Positions 28,067 through 37,142 are shown, counted from the stretch's first letter. The stretch: 64,000 bases of DNA from Arthrobacter sp. Hiyo8 (GCA_001549895.1 AP014719.1:1364001-1428000), one strand, 5' to 3'. The notes: a model not told the origin generated them from the sequence alone. Made by a program: numbers and translations.

Positions 28067-29386
28067 TCAACCAATTTCGGCTTGCTTGGAATCGCGAGGG
28101 GCTGGTGAACGCCCCGCGGGCGTGCTGGGCCGGGCCACGATGAGGAGGCCGACGAGGGACAGCAGGGCCCCGACGATCATGATGGCTGCCATCGGGACGG
28201 CTGTGTCCGTGCCGCCCAACCCTGCGATCGGCGCGATGATGCCGGCTGTGGTCCATTGCACCAGGCCAAGGACGGCGGAACTCGTGCCCGGGTGCGCCGG
28301 TACTTCGGCCGAGGCAAGGGCACCGCCGTTGGTATTGATCAGTCCCTGGGCCACCATGAGCGCGAAGAAGCTGCCCATTGCCACGAGTAGAGGAGTGCCC
28401 CACCAGAGGGCCCCGGCAAGCATCACGATGCCGGCGGCGAGCGCGATGGCCTGTCCTACGAGGATGACTCGTCGGGTGGGTACCCGGCCTGCCAGCCGCG
28501 CCGAGACGAGGGCGGCGATGGTCATCCCGCCGGCGTTCGCGGCGAAGACGATGGAGTACGCCACCGGGGAGAGTCCGTTCATGTTCTGCAGGATGAACGC
28601 GGACGTGGCGACGTAGGCGAACAAGGCGATGAATGCCGAAGATGCCACCAGGACGTATCCAACGAACCGGCGGTTCGCCAGGACAGTGCGCGCCGCGTGC
28701 CCGAATTCACGCAGTCCGCCCGCGTGACGTTTCCCGGGCGGCAGGGATTCCGGCACGACGAACAGGGCGCAAAGGGTCATCAGGACACCGAGGGCCGCCA
28801 GCGTCCAGAAGGTCATCCGCCACCCGGTCAGCTGCAGGATCACCGCGCCCAGCAGAGGGCTGATGATCGGTGCCACGCCCCCAATCCCCATCACGACGTT
28901 GAGCACCCGGACCAGCTGCGGGCCGTGGGCCAAGTCCACAATGACGGCGCGGCCGATCACCATGGCCCATCCCCCGCCAAAGCCCTGCAGGAACCGGGCA
29001 ACCATCATGAATCCGATGCTCGGGGCCAGGGCGCAGCCAACCGTCGCGATGGTCATGAGTATCGTGCCCGCCACAAGCGGCAGGCGTCGGCCGCGTTGGT
29101 CGCTGAACGGACCCCCGACCAGTTGCCCGAGCCCCATCCCGGCAAAGAACGTCGTCAGCGTCAGCTGCACCGACGACGCCGAGGTGCCGAACTCTTCTGA
29201 CACGCGTGGGAACGCCGGGACATACATGTCGGTGGCAAGGGGTGCCACGGCTGTCAGGAAGATGACAGTGGCGACTAGTGCTGCCGGGACAGTCCCTGCC
29301 GTCGCAGCCCGTGTGGTTGTCGGCGTCGTGCTCACGGGCATGCGCTGGTGCTCCATTTCATCGAATGCTTGACCTTCGATTTCCAT
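28067..29386 (-). CDS. MFS multidrug exporter, Bcr/CflA family
   Basis: 439 residues, intact, twelve helices. The DHA1 Bcr/CflA signatures are clear: ATDMYVPAFPRVSEEFG after helix 1, GPFSDQRGRRLPL (motif A) and RFLQGFGGGWAMVIGRAVI. It extrudes drugs by proton antiport (bicyclomycin, sulfonamide-type substrates in relatives). It is divergently arranged with an XRE regulator whose start is 95 bases away, a layout often used for local control. Confidence 0.92.
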   Translation of the reverse strand: MEIEGQAFDEMEHQRMPVSTTPTTTRAATAGTVPAALVATVIFLTAVAPLATDMYVPAFPRVSEEFGTSASSVQLTLTTFFAGMGLGQLVGGPFSDQRGRRLPLVAGTILMTIATVGCALAPSIGFMMVARFLQGFGGGWAMVIGRAVIVDLAHGPQLVRVLNVVMGIGGVAPIISPLLGAVILQLTGWRMTFWTLAALGVLMTLCALFVVPESLPPGKRHAGGLREFGHAARTVLANRRFVGYVLVASSAFIALFAYVATSAFILQNMNGLSPVAYSIVFAANAGGMTIAALVSARLAGRVPTRRVILVGQAIALAAGIVMLAGALWWGTPLLVAMGSFFALMVAQGLINTNGGALASAEVPAHPGTSSAVLGLVQWTTAGIIAPIAGLGGTDTAVPMAAIMIVGALLSLVGLLIVARPSTPAGRSPAPRDSKQAEIG

Positions 29387-29480
29387 GAAACCCGCATCAT
29401 GCAGGCGTAGCGAGGGCCCTGCCGAAACGGGTTATGGCAGAACCTCCCAACCGTTCGTGGTTACGTCGTACCGTTTCCAT
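29387..29480. promoter_or_regulatory. Divergent promoter region of the exporter and XRE regulator
   Basis: Only 94 bases separate two start codons. Both promoters and any operator must lie here. AACGGGTTATGGCAG and GTTCGTGGTTACG repeats are visible, but no clear palindrome could be fixed. Confidence 0.45.
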
Positions 29481-30386
29481 ATGGATAACCGAGCCGAGGT
29501 ACGAGAGTTTCTGGTCTCCCGCCGAGGACGCATCACCCCCGAGCAGGCAGGCATCGAGCCCATCGGCGGCCGGCGCCGAGTGGCGGGTCTCCGAAGGGAA
29601 GAAGTCGCCCGTCTCGCCGGGGTCAGCATCGACTACTACACCCGCCTCGAGCGTGGAAACCTCACCGGGGTCTCGGACAGCGTCCTCGACTCAATCGCTC
29701 GGGCTCTGGAGCTTGACCGCGCCGAACACGACCACCTCTATGACCTGGCACGTGCGGCCGGTCCGTCCGCGCGGAGACCCGCGAGCCCACCTGCGTCGGC
29801 CGTGCGGCCCGTGATGCAGTATCTGCTCGACGCCATCACCGGCGCCCCGGCCTTTATCGGCAACAACCGCATGGACATCGTTGCCGCCAACGCCCTCGGC
29901 TATGCCCTCTACTCCGAGATGTACCGTGGCCCGGCACGCCCCGCGAACCACTCGCGCTTCATCTTCCTGGACCCCCGCGCCCACAACTTCTACCCCGACT
30001 GGGACCGTGCAGCGAACGTCAACGTCGCGATTCTGCGCCGCGACGCGGGCCGCAACCCCCACGACAAGGACATCGCAGCACTCGTTGGGGAACTTTCCAT
30101 GCGCAGCGACGAATTCCGCGCGCGCTGGGCAGCACACAACGTCCGCCGCCACTATTCAGGCACCAAGTTCTTCAACCACCCCGTGGTCGGGCTCCTGGAA
30201 CTGACCTACCAGGCCATGGAACTCGAAGACGACCCAGGCCACACCCTCACGGTTTACCCCGCGGTTCCCGGCAGCCCCTCGGAAGAAGCCCTCAAACTCC
30301 TCGCCTCCTGGGCGGCCACCGAGAATATCGTCCAGTCCCCCAAGCCCTCGCTGGACCTTAGAGCCAGCACCAAAGGTGAGGTCTGA
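29481..30386 (+). CDS. XRE-family regulator with MmyB-like ligand-binding domain
   Basis: 302 residues from ATG 29481. N-terminal HTH_31-type domain (RRVAGLRREEVARLAGVSID, then YYTRLERGN) and the MmyB-like C-terminal domain (IVAANALGYALYSEMYRG ... FIFLDPRAHNFYPDW). Such proteins are abundant actinobacterial regulators of adjacent transporters or oxidoreductases; the C-terminal domain is thought to bind a hydrophobic ligand. Likely controls the divergent Bcr-type exporter. Confidence 0.9.
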   Translation: MDNRAEVREFLVSRRGRITPEQAGIEPIGGRRRVAGLRREEVARLAGVSIDYYTRLERGNLTGVSDSVLDSIARALELDRAEHDHLYDLARAAGPSARRPASPPASAVRPVMQYLLDAITGAPAFIGNNRMDIVAANALGYALYSEMYRGPARPANHSRFIFLDPRAHNFYPDWDRAANVNVAILRRDAGRNPHDKDIAALVGELSMRSDEFRARWAAHNVRRHYSGTKFFNHPVVGLLELTYQAMELEDDPGHTLTVYPAVPGSPSEEALKLLASWAATENIVQSPKPSLDLRASTKGEV

Positions 30387-30572
30387 GCCTTCTCCGCCCG
30401 CGCCCACGCGCTCTCGTGTCTTAAGTTCCCACGAGGGCGTAGTGTCGAATTAGGAGATTTCGGGATGGTCGTTCGGGTCCGGGGATTGAATATCAGGGCT
30501 GTGCGACGCGCGAGCGGCCACGGCTGCAGGCCTGGGTCGAAGATCCCGGGCGCCCCTTGGAATCGAGGCCGC

Positions 30573-31307
30573 ATGGCCAACAACAACGCAGTACCCACCA
30601 CGGAACAATTGCAGGATCTACTGCTTGAAAGCCCGGGTTTCACCGAATTTCTCCTAGGTTTGGCTACCATCTCAGCGTCGTTGTTGGACGGCAGGGAACC
30701 TCTCTTGTGCGCCATTACCGTCGAACGGGATGCCGGCCCTTCGACGGTGGCGAGCAGTACCGCTGCGGCGCAGCGCTTGGACGAGAAGCAATACGCGTTC
30801 GACGACGGCCCTTGCCTTACGGCCTTGCGTCACCAACATCGCGTGCTGATTGACGACCTGCAGGCCGACGACCGTTGGGCACAGTACGCCCACCAGGTGG
30901 ATGGCGAAGGTATTCGCTCTGTCCTCGCAGTGCCTATCCAGACGGACTCTTCCTCACGCGCAGCTTTGAATTGCTACGCCTACGCACCCGGCACTTTCAA
31001 CCCGGCCATCGTCGCCCGCGTATTGGAGCATGCGGAGACAATTTCGAAGACGCTGAGGTTGGCGCTGAGGCTTCACGTCCCGGAGCCGTACCCTGAACAT
31101 TTGCGCTCGGCCCTGCAATCACGGGCCGTGGTGGACGCGGCGCTGTCCTTGATCATGCTCCAGAACCGTTGTGGGCGGGACCGCGCCATGGAGCTCCTTC
31201 AGCTTGCTGCTCGGAACAACAACCGGCGTCTTCATGAGATCGCCACCGATATCCTGAACGGATCAGTCCCCCAGGATTGGACTTCCACTGGTGCGTCCCA
31301 TGAATAA
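30573..31307 (+). CDS. GAF-ANTAR regulator 1
   Basis: 244 residues from ATG 30573. GAF domain with FDDGPCLTALRHQHRVLIDDL and SVLAVPIQTDSSSRAALNCY, then an ANTAR helix set (LSLIMLQNRCGRDRAMELLQ ... LHEIATDIL). RNA-binding antiterminator, cytoplasmic. The next small gene starts inside its last codons (ATGAATAA), so they are coupled. Confidence 0.9.
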   Translation: MANNNAVPTTEQLQDLLLESPGFTEFLLGLATISASLLDGREPLLCAITVERDAGPSTVASSTAAAQRLDEKQYAFDDGPCLTALRHQHRVLIDDLQADDRWAQYAHQVDGEGIRSVLAVPIQTDSSSRAALNCYAYAPGTFNPAIVARVLEHAETISKTLRLALRLHVPEPYPEHLRSALQSRAVVDAALSLIMLQNRCGRDRAMELLQLAARNNNRRLHEIATDILNGSVPQDWTSTGASHE

Positions 31308-31581
31308 TCGTGAGGGGTCGGGAATGCGTCATCCTGAGTGGGCATCCGCGCAACGGAGAAGCGCCGCCGAATGGTACCGTGACGGCCGCACGGCCTTGGC
31401 CGGGGTGTGGGCCTACTTTTACGGGATTGGGGGCGATGTGGATGAAATGGCTGTGGACGCGTACCTTCATGAGCTCGGCGAGCTCCCCCCATCGCAAATG
31501 AACCTTCTGGCCTTGGCAATGCGGGAACTGGACACAGAGGCGATGCGGGAACTGGATTCGGAAAGGATGGCGGACACATGA
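31300..31581 (+). CDS. Small partner protein of GAF-ANTAR regulator (family member 1)
   Basis: About 93 residues. The core LAGVWAYFYGIGGDVDEMAV then DAYLHELGELPPSQMNLLA is shared with the protein at 33201-33532 (VGELWLKYFSLGGEVGEYEV, EAYLQGLLSLPVLQRDLLA). No known domain. Its start overlaps regulator 1 and its stop overlaps the start of regulator 2 (ATGA), so it is locked into the operon between two ANTAR genes. Role inferred only from this. Confidence 0.7.
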   Translation: MNNREGSGMRHPEWASAQRRSAAEWYRDGRTALAGVWAYFYGIGGDVDEMAVDAYLHELGELPPSQMNLLALAMRELDTEAMRELDSERMADT

Positions 31582-32356
31582 ATAGTGCGGAGCGGGGGCC
31601 ACCCGCACTGCGTCGGCCGGCTTGGCTGCCCACCCGAACCAGGATCTTGGCGTGACCCTCCAGGATCTTGTTTTGGAGAGCGTCGACCTGGACGAATTCC
31701 TTGCTGAGCTAGCGACCCTTGCAGCGGCCGCGCTGACAACTGCCTCCAACGCCGTCTCGTGCGGCGTCACCGTTGTGACAAGGAAAAAGGGCGTCACCAC
31801 GGGCAGCAGCGATGAAAGAGTGGGCGCTCTCGATGAACTGCAGATTGAGTTCGGCGACGGGCCGTGCCTCACGGCGCTTCGGCACAATTCGGTGGTTCTT
31901 GTCGTCGATAGCCGCCACGAAAGCCGTTGGATCGACTACATGGAGGCTGTTTGGCGGAACGGCGTTGGAGCCATCCTGGCAGTGCCGCTTGATCTGGACG
32001 GTGAAACCGAGGCCGTCATGAACCTCTATTCGACCACCCCGCACGGGTTTACAGGACCGGACGTTACGGCCGCGGAGGAATTCGCCGAGGGTGCAGCAAC
32101 GTCCCTTCGCCTGGCTTTGAAGATCTCCCAGTTGCGTAACGCCAAGGACGATCTCACTGCAGCCATGCAGTCCCGCTCGACGATCGATACCGCCGTCGGG
32201 ATTGTCATGGCGCAGAACCGATGCGGCCGCGACACGGCCTTCAAGGTCTTGACCAGGGCGTCGAACAGCCGGAACGTCAAACTCCGGGACATTGCCGCTC
32301 ATGTCATTGCCTCCGTGTCGGGCGAGACGGATCCAGAAGCTTACTTCGACGAATAG
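31578..32356 (+). CDS. GAF-ANTAR regulator 2, one frameshift near the start
   Basis: ATG 31578 overlaps the preceding stop. After about 13 codons an indel (~31615) shifts into the main frame. GAF: FGDGPCLTALRHNSVVLVVD and GAILAVPLDLDGETEAVMNLY. ANTAR: IDTAVGIVMAQNRCGRDTAF then LRDIAAHVIASVSG. Corrected length about 259 residues. Confidence 0.87.
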
Positions 32357-32463
32357 CCAAAGCGCTGGGAATGGTGCGGACTAAGCTAGGAACAGCGCAC
32401 CAACTGTCGTGTTGAATTCTCTTTCACAGGAACGTTGCGGCTCGATGCACTGGACCTAGAAGA

Positions 32464-33191
32464 ATGAGGACTATGGCGCGGAAACTACCGCTGGATGAAC
32501 TGTCGACCGTTATTGCGCGAATCCAGGGCCTGCTGCTGACGGAAGAGAAAGTGGACCGCGCCGTGCGGTTGCTTGCCCGTGCCATCAAGGACTCCGTGTC
32601 CGGAGCGAGCGGCGCGGGGGTCTCCATCCTGGACTCGAGGGCAGGCTGACCAGTAGCGCTTCCACCGACGAGGTGGTCACCCGCGCGGACGCACTCCAAT
32701 ATGAATTGGGCCAGGGGCCGTGCCTGACGGCTTGGGCGATGGAGGAAACGGTGATCGTCCGGGACGTCGAAACTGATCCACGGTGGCCGGACTGGACTGA
32801 CGCGGTGAAGGGCATGCCCATCCATGCGGTGGTCAGCACCCCGTTGATCGCCGAGCAAGAATGCATCGGCGCCTTGAAGATCTACTCGGACCGCGCCGGC
32901 GCTTTCGACGAGGACGAGGCCCGGGTGCTGGAACTATTCGCCGCCCCGGCAGCGACGCTGCTGGCGAATATCCAGGCCAGCGAAGCGCCACACCGCATCA
33001 GCGAAGCCCTGGCGGAGTCCCTCCACAGTCGAGACCTCGTCAACCGCGCCTGCGGCATACTGATGCAGCGCCACTCTTTGACCGTTGACATGGCCCTTGC
33101 CGAACTGATGCGCCGGGCCCGGCAGCAGAACAGCACGCTGGGCCAGATCAGTGCCGATCTCGTCGCCGGGATTCCGGCGGCCCTGGACTAA
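32464..33191 (+). CDS. GAF-ANTAR regulator 3, one frameshift
   Basis: About 242 residues. N-terminal LDELSTVIARIQGLLLTEEK, GAF with LGQGPCLTAWAMEETVIVRD, and a degenerate ANTAR (NRACGILMQRHSLTVDMALA, RARQQNSTLGQISADLV). The frame breaks near 32645. The ANTAR motif differs from copies 1 and 2 (LMQRHS replaces AQNRC), suggesting a distinct RNA target. Confidence 0.85.
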
Positions 33192-33200
33192 GGCCGGCCC

Positions 33201-33532
33201 GTGGGCTTCGATCCGCACGAACCACAACAGCAGCGCATGCTGGCCGCTGCAATGAAGTCAGCACGCATCAACGTCGGCGAACTCTGGCTCAAGTACTTCA
33301 GCCTGGGCGGCGAAGTTGGCGAGTACGAGGTGGAAGCCTATCTCCAAGGCCTCCTCTCCCTCCCCGTCCTGCAACGCGACCTCCTGGCCATGGCCGCCAA
33401 CGAACTCATCGACACATTCCCCACGGTCGCGCACCCTACTCCGACGAGCTCGGCAGCCCGGATGGCGAGTCTCCGAGGAAGGAACCCGGGTCCGGGACGC
33501 AGGAGCTGCCGGAGTCTGATTCCGGGGAGTAG
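33201..33532 (+). CDS. Small partner protein, family member 2, one frameshift
   Basis: GTG 33201. The core INVGELWLKYFSLGGEVGEY and EVEAYLQGLLSLPVLQRDL matches the protein at 31300-31581. After a C-run (~33425) one added C gives FPHGRAPYSDELGSPDGESP and a Ser/Pro/Glu-rich tail ending at TAG 33530-33532. It lies nine bases after regulator 3, so this family follows two of three ANTAR genes here. Confidence 0.7.
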
Positions 33533-33662
33533 GCGGCGGGTTGCGTCGCTCCGGGTTGAGGCGTACGACGGCGGGCGGCAGTTGGGGGTTGCCTTCACTT
33601 CGCGTGTGGTTCCGTCGCGGAGCGCGGGGCGGGGCGCGTGGTACGTAACCACACGTAGGCCA

Positions 33663-33780
33663 AACACGTAGACCCCGGCTCTTCCACACTGAATTTTGCA
33701 ATTTTCACACGGAGATTCGCCCAAAACGCACGGAGATTGGACCGATTCCACACGGAGACGGGCTTTCGCAGGTTTATCTT
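33663..33780 (+). promoter_or_regulatory. Periodic promoter array 1: five 9-bp direct repeats plus -10 box
   Basis: Repeats start at 33663, 33685, 33706, 33727 and 33749 (steps 22, 21, 21, 22): AACACGTAG, CACACTGAA, CACACGGAG, CGCACGGAG, CACACGGAG. TATCTT at 33775-33780 is 17 bp beyond the last repeat, which therefore sits in the -35 position. The 9-bp unit with 12-13-bp gap matches LytTR-type regulator sites. It drives the secreted protein gene at 33864. Confidence 0.75.
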
Positions 33781-33863
33781 TCTCTCAGGATGGGGCCGTC
33801 AGCAGCTCAAGAGCTGACAAACCCTCCTAACCAAACAATGTCAACCTAACCCTTGGGGGGATT

Positions 33864-35061
33864 ATGAATTGGCACCAAATTGGCTGCGTTCTGCGAGGAA
33901 AGACAAAAGCCAGTCGAGCAGTCGCGGCCGGAATTATCGCGCTTGGGTTGTTTGTCGCCCAGCCCACCTCGGCATTTGCAGCGCACCCACGCTGGAAGAT
34001 GCTAACCAGATCCTGGCCAAGACATCGACGAGAATGCAGGTCACGTCGAACTTGGTTGACCCTACAAATAACGCTGGCGTTGTTGCACCTGGGCGACCAA
34101 CCGATACTGGTCAAAAGGCTCACGTTCCCAGCAAAGTCGAACTCTCAGCTTCGGGCACGGCCGAGATTCTCGTTTCGTCGGGGAATGATCAGAAGAAGCC
34201 GGACAGGAAGATCACTGCCTCGTTCGCCCATGGGAAAGCCAAGGTATCCGGGAACACTGCGGTGTATTCAACTTCTGGTATCGACAGAAGGTTGTATGTG
34301 CGTTCCACGCCGAGTGGTGCCGATGTGTTTGTTGCCCTCGGCAGTCCCAAGGCGGATCGGACGGCGGCCTTTGACTACGACCTTCCGCCCGGGTTTACTG
34401 TCTCGGACGGAATCCCTGGTTCCAAGAACTTCTACTCGGCTCAAGGCAACTATTTGGGTTCGGTGAAGCAGGGCAGCGCCAAGGACTCTGCGGGCAACGC
34501 AGTCCCCACAACATTGGAAATTAGCGCAGCCACGATCACGCAGAAGGTACAGCCCACCACTGCGACTGCGTATCCGCTCGTGATGGCGGCCCTTCGTGGA
34601 CCTACAACTACGAGTTCTCACTGGGCTACGGCAATCACGTGGAGCCGTTCAATCTCCTTCGAACCTGCTTCAACTGCTACTTCCCGATCAACGGGGCGAC
34701 GTCGACGTACCCCTACGTAGGGCAGGTCTTGGATCTGAAAATCCTCGTTGCCGGGGCGATTCAGGTTCCGGCGCCAGTGCAAATTGGTTATGCCGGAAAC
34801 TTTTATTTCCAATTCACGGCACTGGCAGGGCACTTCGACGGCGAGGGATCGATCATCAATTTCGCCTCGATACCCAAGCCAAACGGCGAGAGGGCCTTGA
34901 ACGTCAACGCGGCCATCGTCATTGACCGCGGAGTACTGAACGCCGGGAACCAGTACGCCGCACGTGGGCAGTGGTACCAATTTGCAAGCAACATGTGCAT
35001 GGGGCTTTGGAGGACGAATGCCTCAGCCTGCAACTGGCCGGCTCTCTACCCACCCTACTAA
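33864..35061 (+). CDS. Secreted protein of unknown family, two frameshifts
   Basis: ATG 33864 follows a GGGGGG ribosome site. Signal peptide AVAAGIIALGLFVAQPTSAFA, likely cut after AFA. The frame shifts near 33990 and again near 34600. The middle (ELSASGTAEILVSSGNDQKK then KADRTAAFDYDLPPGFTVSDG) and the C-terminal domain (LLRTCFNCYFPINGA ... NQYAARGQWYQFASNM) form one ~398-residue exported protein with paired cysteines (CFNC). No characterised family recognised. Transcription is probably set by array 1. A strong terminator follows. Confidence 0.75.
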
Positions 35062-35067
35062 CTAAGG

Positions 35068-35109
35068 AACTGTCGTTGGGGAGTCTAGCGAGACTCCCCA
35101 ACGACAGTT
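35068..35109. terminator. 19-bp perfect hairpin terminator
   Basis: 35068-35086 pairs without mismatch with 35091-35109 around an AGCG loop. A TTTT tail on the plus strand ends the secreted-protein transcript. The convergent membrane gene (stop 35085-35087) ends within the same stem. Confidence 0.92.
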
Positions 35110-35472
35110 TTCGTCCGCGGCCACGCCAGACCACCAACAAGAGCTGCCGCACCAGCCGAAACAAGATTCGTCCACCACGGCCACTTTGAATCCGATGTCG
35201 AAGCCAAGGCCATGAGAATCAGCAACGTTGAAGCCCCGGTAATTACGGCGGCGGTGGCCTTTTCAAGATCACGTCGAATCACGATCAGGCGACACGCCCA
35301 AAAGATCGATACGGCAATGATGCAACCCAAGACGGCACCTACCATCGCGCCGCCGAGGCCCGAGAGTATCGCCAATCCCGGCCGCCGGGCCGCCCAAGAG
35401 AAGAACCACTAGCGCATAGGCGCATCCGAACCCAGCCCCAAAGAATAATCCCCTGCTTACTGGTCTGTTCAA
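35085..35472 (-). CDS. Small multi-helix membrane protein (KWPWW family), one frameshift
   Basis: TTG 35472 behind GGGGAACG. N-terminal LFFGAGFGCAYALVVLLLGG helix, an indel near 35375, then MVGAVLGCIIAVSIFWACRL and AVITGASTLLILMALAS helices and the C-terminal KWPWWTNLVSAGAAALVGGL. About 128 residues with four helices. Its last module recurs as a fragment at 10316-10435. It is divergent from array 2, so the same regulator may act on it. Confidence 0.65.
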
Positions 35473-35607
35473 CGTTCCCCGTCCCTGGCGATTTCAGAAT
35501 GCCCAAATTCCCAAAGTCTATTGCGTCTACGATAATTCGTTTCAGGGAGCCGGTGCCAGCAGGGCGCCCGAGCGCTTCGGCCTGGGCGATTCGACGGCGG
35601 ACTCGGC

Positions 35608-35724
35608 TACACGGAGAAGGTCGCCTGCGAACACTGAGATTGGCTCTTTTCACACGGATTTTTGGTGAAATCACACTGAGGTTCGGTACATCGCACACGG
35701 AGACGGCCTCGGCGGGCTTATTTT
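35608..35724 (+). promoter_or_regulatory. Periodic promoter array 2: five 9-bp direct repeats plus -10 box
   Basis: Repeats start at 35608, 35630, 35651, 35672 and 35694 (steps 22, 21, 21, 22, identical to array 1): TACACGGAG, AACACTGAG, CACACGGAT, CACACTGAG, CACACGGAG. TATTTT at 35719-35724 lies 16 bp beyond the last repeat. A start point seven bases on would be the A of ATG 35732, so the first gene may be leaderless. Confidence 0.78.
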
Positions 35725-35731
35725 GCTGTAG

Positions 35732-35881
35732 ATGAAACTTCTAACACTCTCCGCGGCCGCAATGCTCTTGATCGTTGCCATCATTTCATTCGTCGGCAAT
35801 CAGCCGACGTGGGTGCTCTCCCTGGCGGCTTCCGGGGCGAGTCTTGCGACATGGTTTGTCTACAGGAAGCAAGCAAAATGA
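35732..35881 (+). CDS. 49-residue two-helix membrane protein, probably leaderless
   Basis: ATG 35732, no ribosome site upstream; the array 2 -10 box predicts transcription starting at the ATG. Helices LLTLSAAAMLLIVAIISFVG and WVLSLAASGASLATWFVY, with a basic C-terminal tail (RKQAK). Size and hydrophobicity resemble holin-like or small stress membrane proteins. No family assigned. Confidence 0.65.
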   Translation: MKLLTLSAAAMLLIVAIISFVGNQPTWVLSLAASGASLATWFVYRKQAK

Positions 35882-35997
35882 CCACCGGAACGAGAGGTTT
35901 GGTCCGAAGCCTGTCCCGCTCGTCGGAACTGGTGGTTCCAAGCCTGATCAAATGCTCGCGAGATCAATAGCAGTAACTTCTGAAAAAGGCGGTATAC

Positions 35998-36528
35998 ATG
36001 AACCTGTCGGTCGTGGTGAACCCAACTGATCCGGATAACCCCGACGTCAGCGACGCCTGGGCTACGCCCGTTTTGGGCATCGTCTATTTCGTGTTGGTAG
36101 TCGTCGCGCTTGCATCGCTTATGGCATCAAAGTGGATTCCCGCCCCCAGTCAAGTAAGCGATTGCCGTCGGGATCCTTGTGTTGCCGTTTGTAGACTCAG
36201 GTCTCCGGATTGTCTATTCCAAGTTCGGCACCGTGGGCTCATGCGACCGTCCAAAGCTCGTAGTGGGCCCGGTCGAATTAGGGGGAGAAATTGGGCGAAA
36301 CATGGTGATTTCGGAGGCCGGCTGGCAGGTCGCTCCCACGGTAGCCACAGCCTCAGAGACATCCCGCGCTTATGGATATGGCTTCCGGGTCATGGGCAGG
36401 GACACACGGGGTTGCCGATGGGAGGGCCTGCGATCGCTTTGGACACGAACAACCGCCAATGGATTGTCTCGACCGCCCATCCCGAAGAGGTTGTATCAAC
36501 AATCCAGGATCAAATTGCAGCTAAGTGA
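35998..36528 (+). CDS. Membrane protein with C-terminal PH-like soluble part, two frameshifts
   Basis: ATG 35998 after AAAGGCGG. TM helices in VLGIVYFVLVVVALASLMAS and, in the next frame, VGILVLPFVDSGLRIVYS. A soluble end reads LPMGGPAIALDTNNRQWIV then STAHPEEVVSTIQDQIAAK, reminiscent of actinobacterial PH-domain membrane proteins. Frame breaks near 36155 and 36410. About 176 residues. Follows the 49-residue gene and probably shares its transcript. Confidence 0.6.
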   Translation: MNLSVVVNPTDPDNPDVSDAWATPVLGIVYFVLVVVALASLMASKWIPAPSQVSDCRRDPCVAVCRLRSPDCLFQVRHRGLMRPSKARSGPGRIRGRNWAKHGDFGGRLAGRSHGSHSLRDIPRLWIWLPGHGQGHTGLPMGGPAIALDTNNRQWIVSTAHPEEVVSTIQDQIAAK

Positions 36529-36570
36529 ACAAGTCCAATTGCACGTTCCAGATACGACGGGAGCCGGACA

Positions 36571-36768
36571 ATGTCCGCCAGACCTAAATTCCCGACCCCA
36601 AAAACCGTGTGGGGACGACTTTATCTTTACGTCGCTTCGGTGGGCGGCATGTGGACAGCGCAATGGTTGCTTTACTGTGCGACCTCTGGTTGGTCACCCG
36701 AGCCGACTCTAGCCAGCTTGGTGATGTTCAGCATCATCTTCCTGTTCTTGGTCCTTGCCATCATTTAA
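36571..36768 (+). CDS. Small two-helix membrane protein, 65 residues
   Basis: ATG 36571 behind GGGAG. Helices YVASVGGMWTAQWLLYCA and LASLVMFSIIFLFLVLAII. Third small membrane gene after array 2. No family recognised. Confidence 0.6.
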   Translation: MSARPKFPTPKTVWGRLYLYVASVGGMWTAQWLLYCATSGWSPEPTLASLVMFSIIFLFLVLAII

Positions 36769-37017
36769 CCCCGGCCAACAAGTCGTTCGGCTTCTGCGAA
36801 AGGTCAAGCGGAAACTCTACAACTGAAATCTCTTTGTCGACCGACTCGATGCTGCGGGAAGGGAGCAGCGAATCCGACGTCACGGTCGAGGCCGGACGCT
36901 GCGTGAATATCTTCGGGTGCTGGACGAGGCTTCGTCCGACTGCGGAAACCGAGTGATTTTCATCGCCAGTCAACAATCGAAGACTGTTATAGGGACCCAG
37001 CACTGGACCATTTCCAT
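36761..37017 (-). CDS. Possible small hypothetical protein, one frameshift
   Basis: ATG 37017 has GGAGG upstream. The first frame ends after 12-15 codons, then the next reads LRLLTGDENHSVSAVGRSLV and EISVVEFPLDLSQKPNDLL to TGA 36761. About 85 residues if joined. It converges with the small membrane gene by eight bases. Tentative. Confidence 0.4.
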
Positions 37018-37142
37018 GAGGCTGTCTTGATCCTCCGGAGATGTCTAACTGCAATCCAGATAACTGAAAATGTTGGGTCTGTCGCTGACGCCCGGATTTC
37101 CATCCATATCGCAAAATGACCGATATTCCTGAGTCCGTTTCG

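Noticed and set aside
33650..33658. Sixth repeat CACACGTAG before array 1
   Set aside because: It is 13 bp from the first unit and out of the 21-22 bp phase, so it is not counted.
35339..35698. Minus ORF across array 2
   Set aside because: It reads through the repeats and has no family or ribosome site; the repeats have a better explanation as a promoter.
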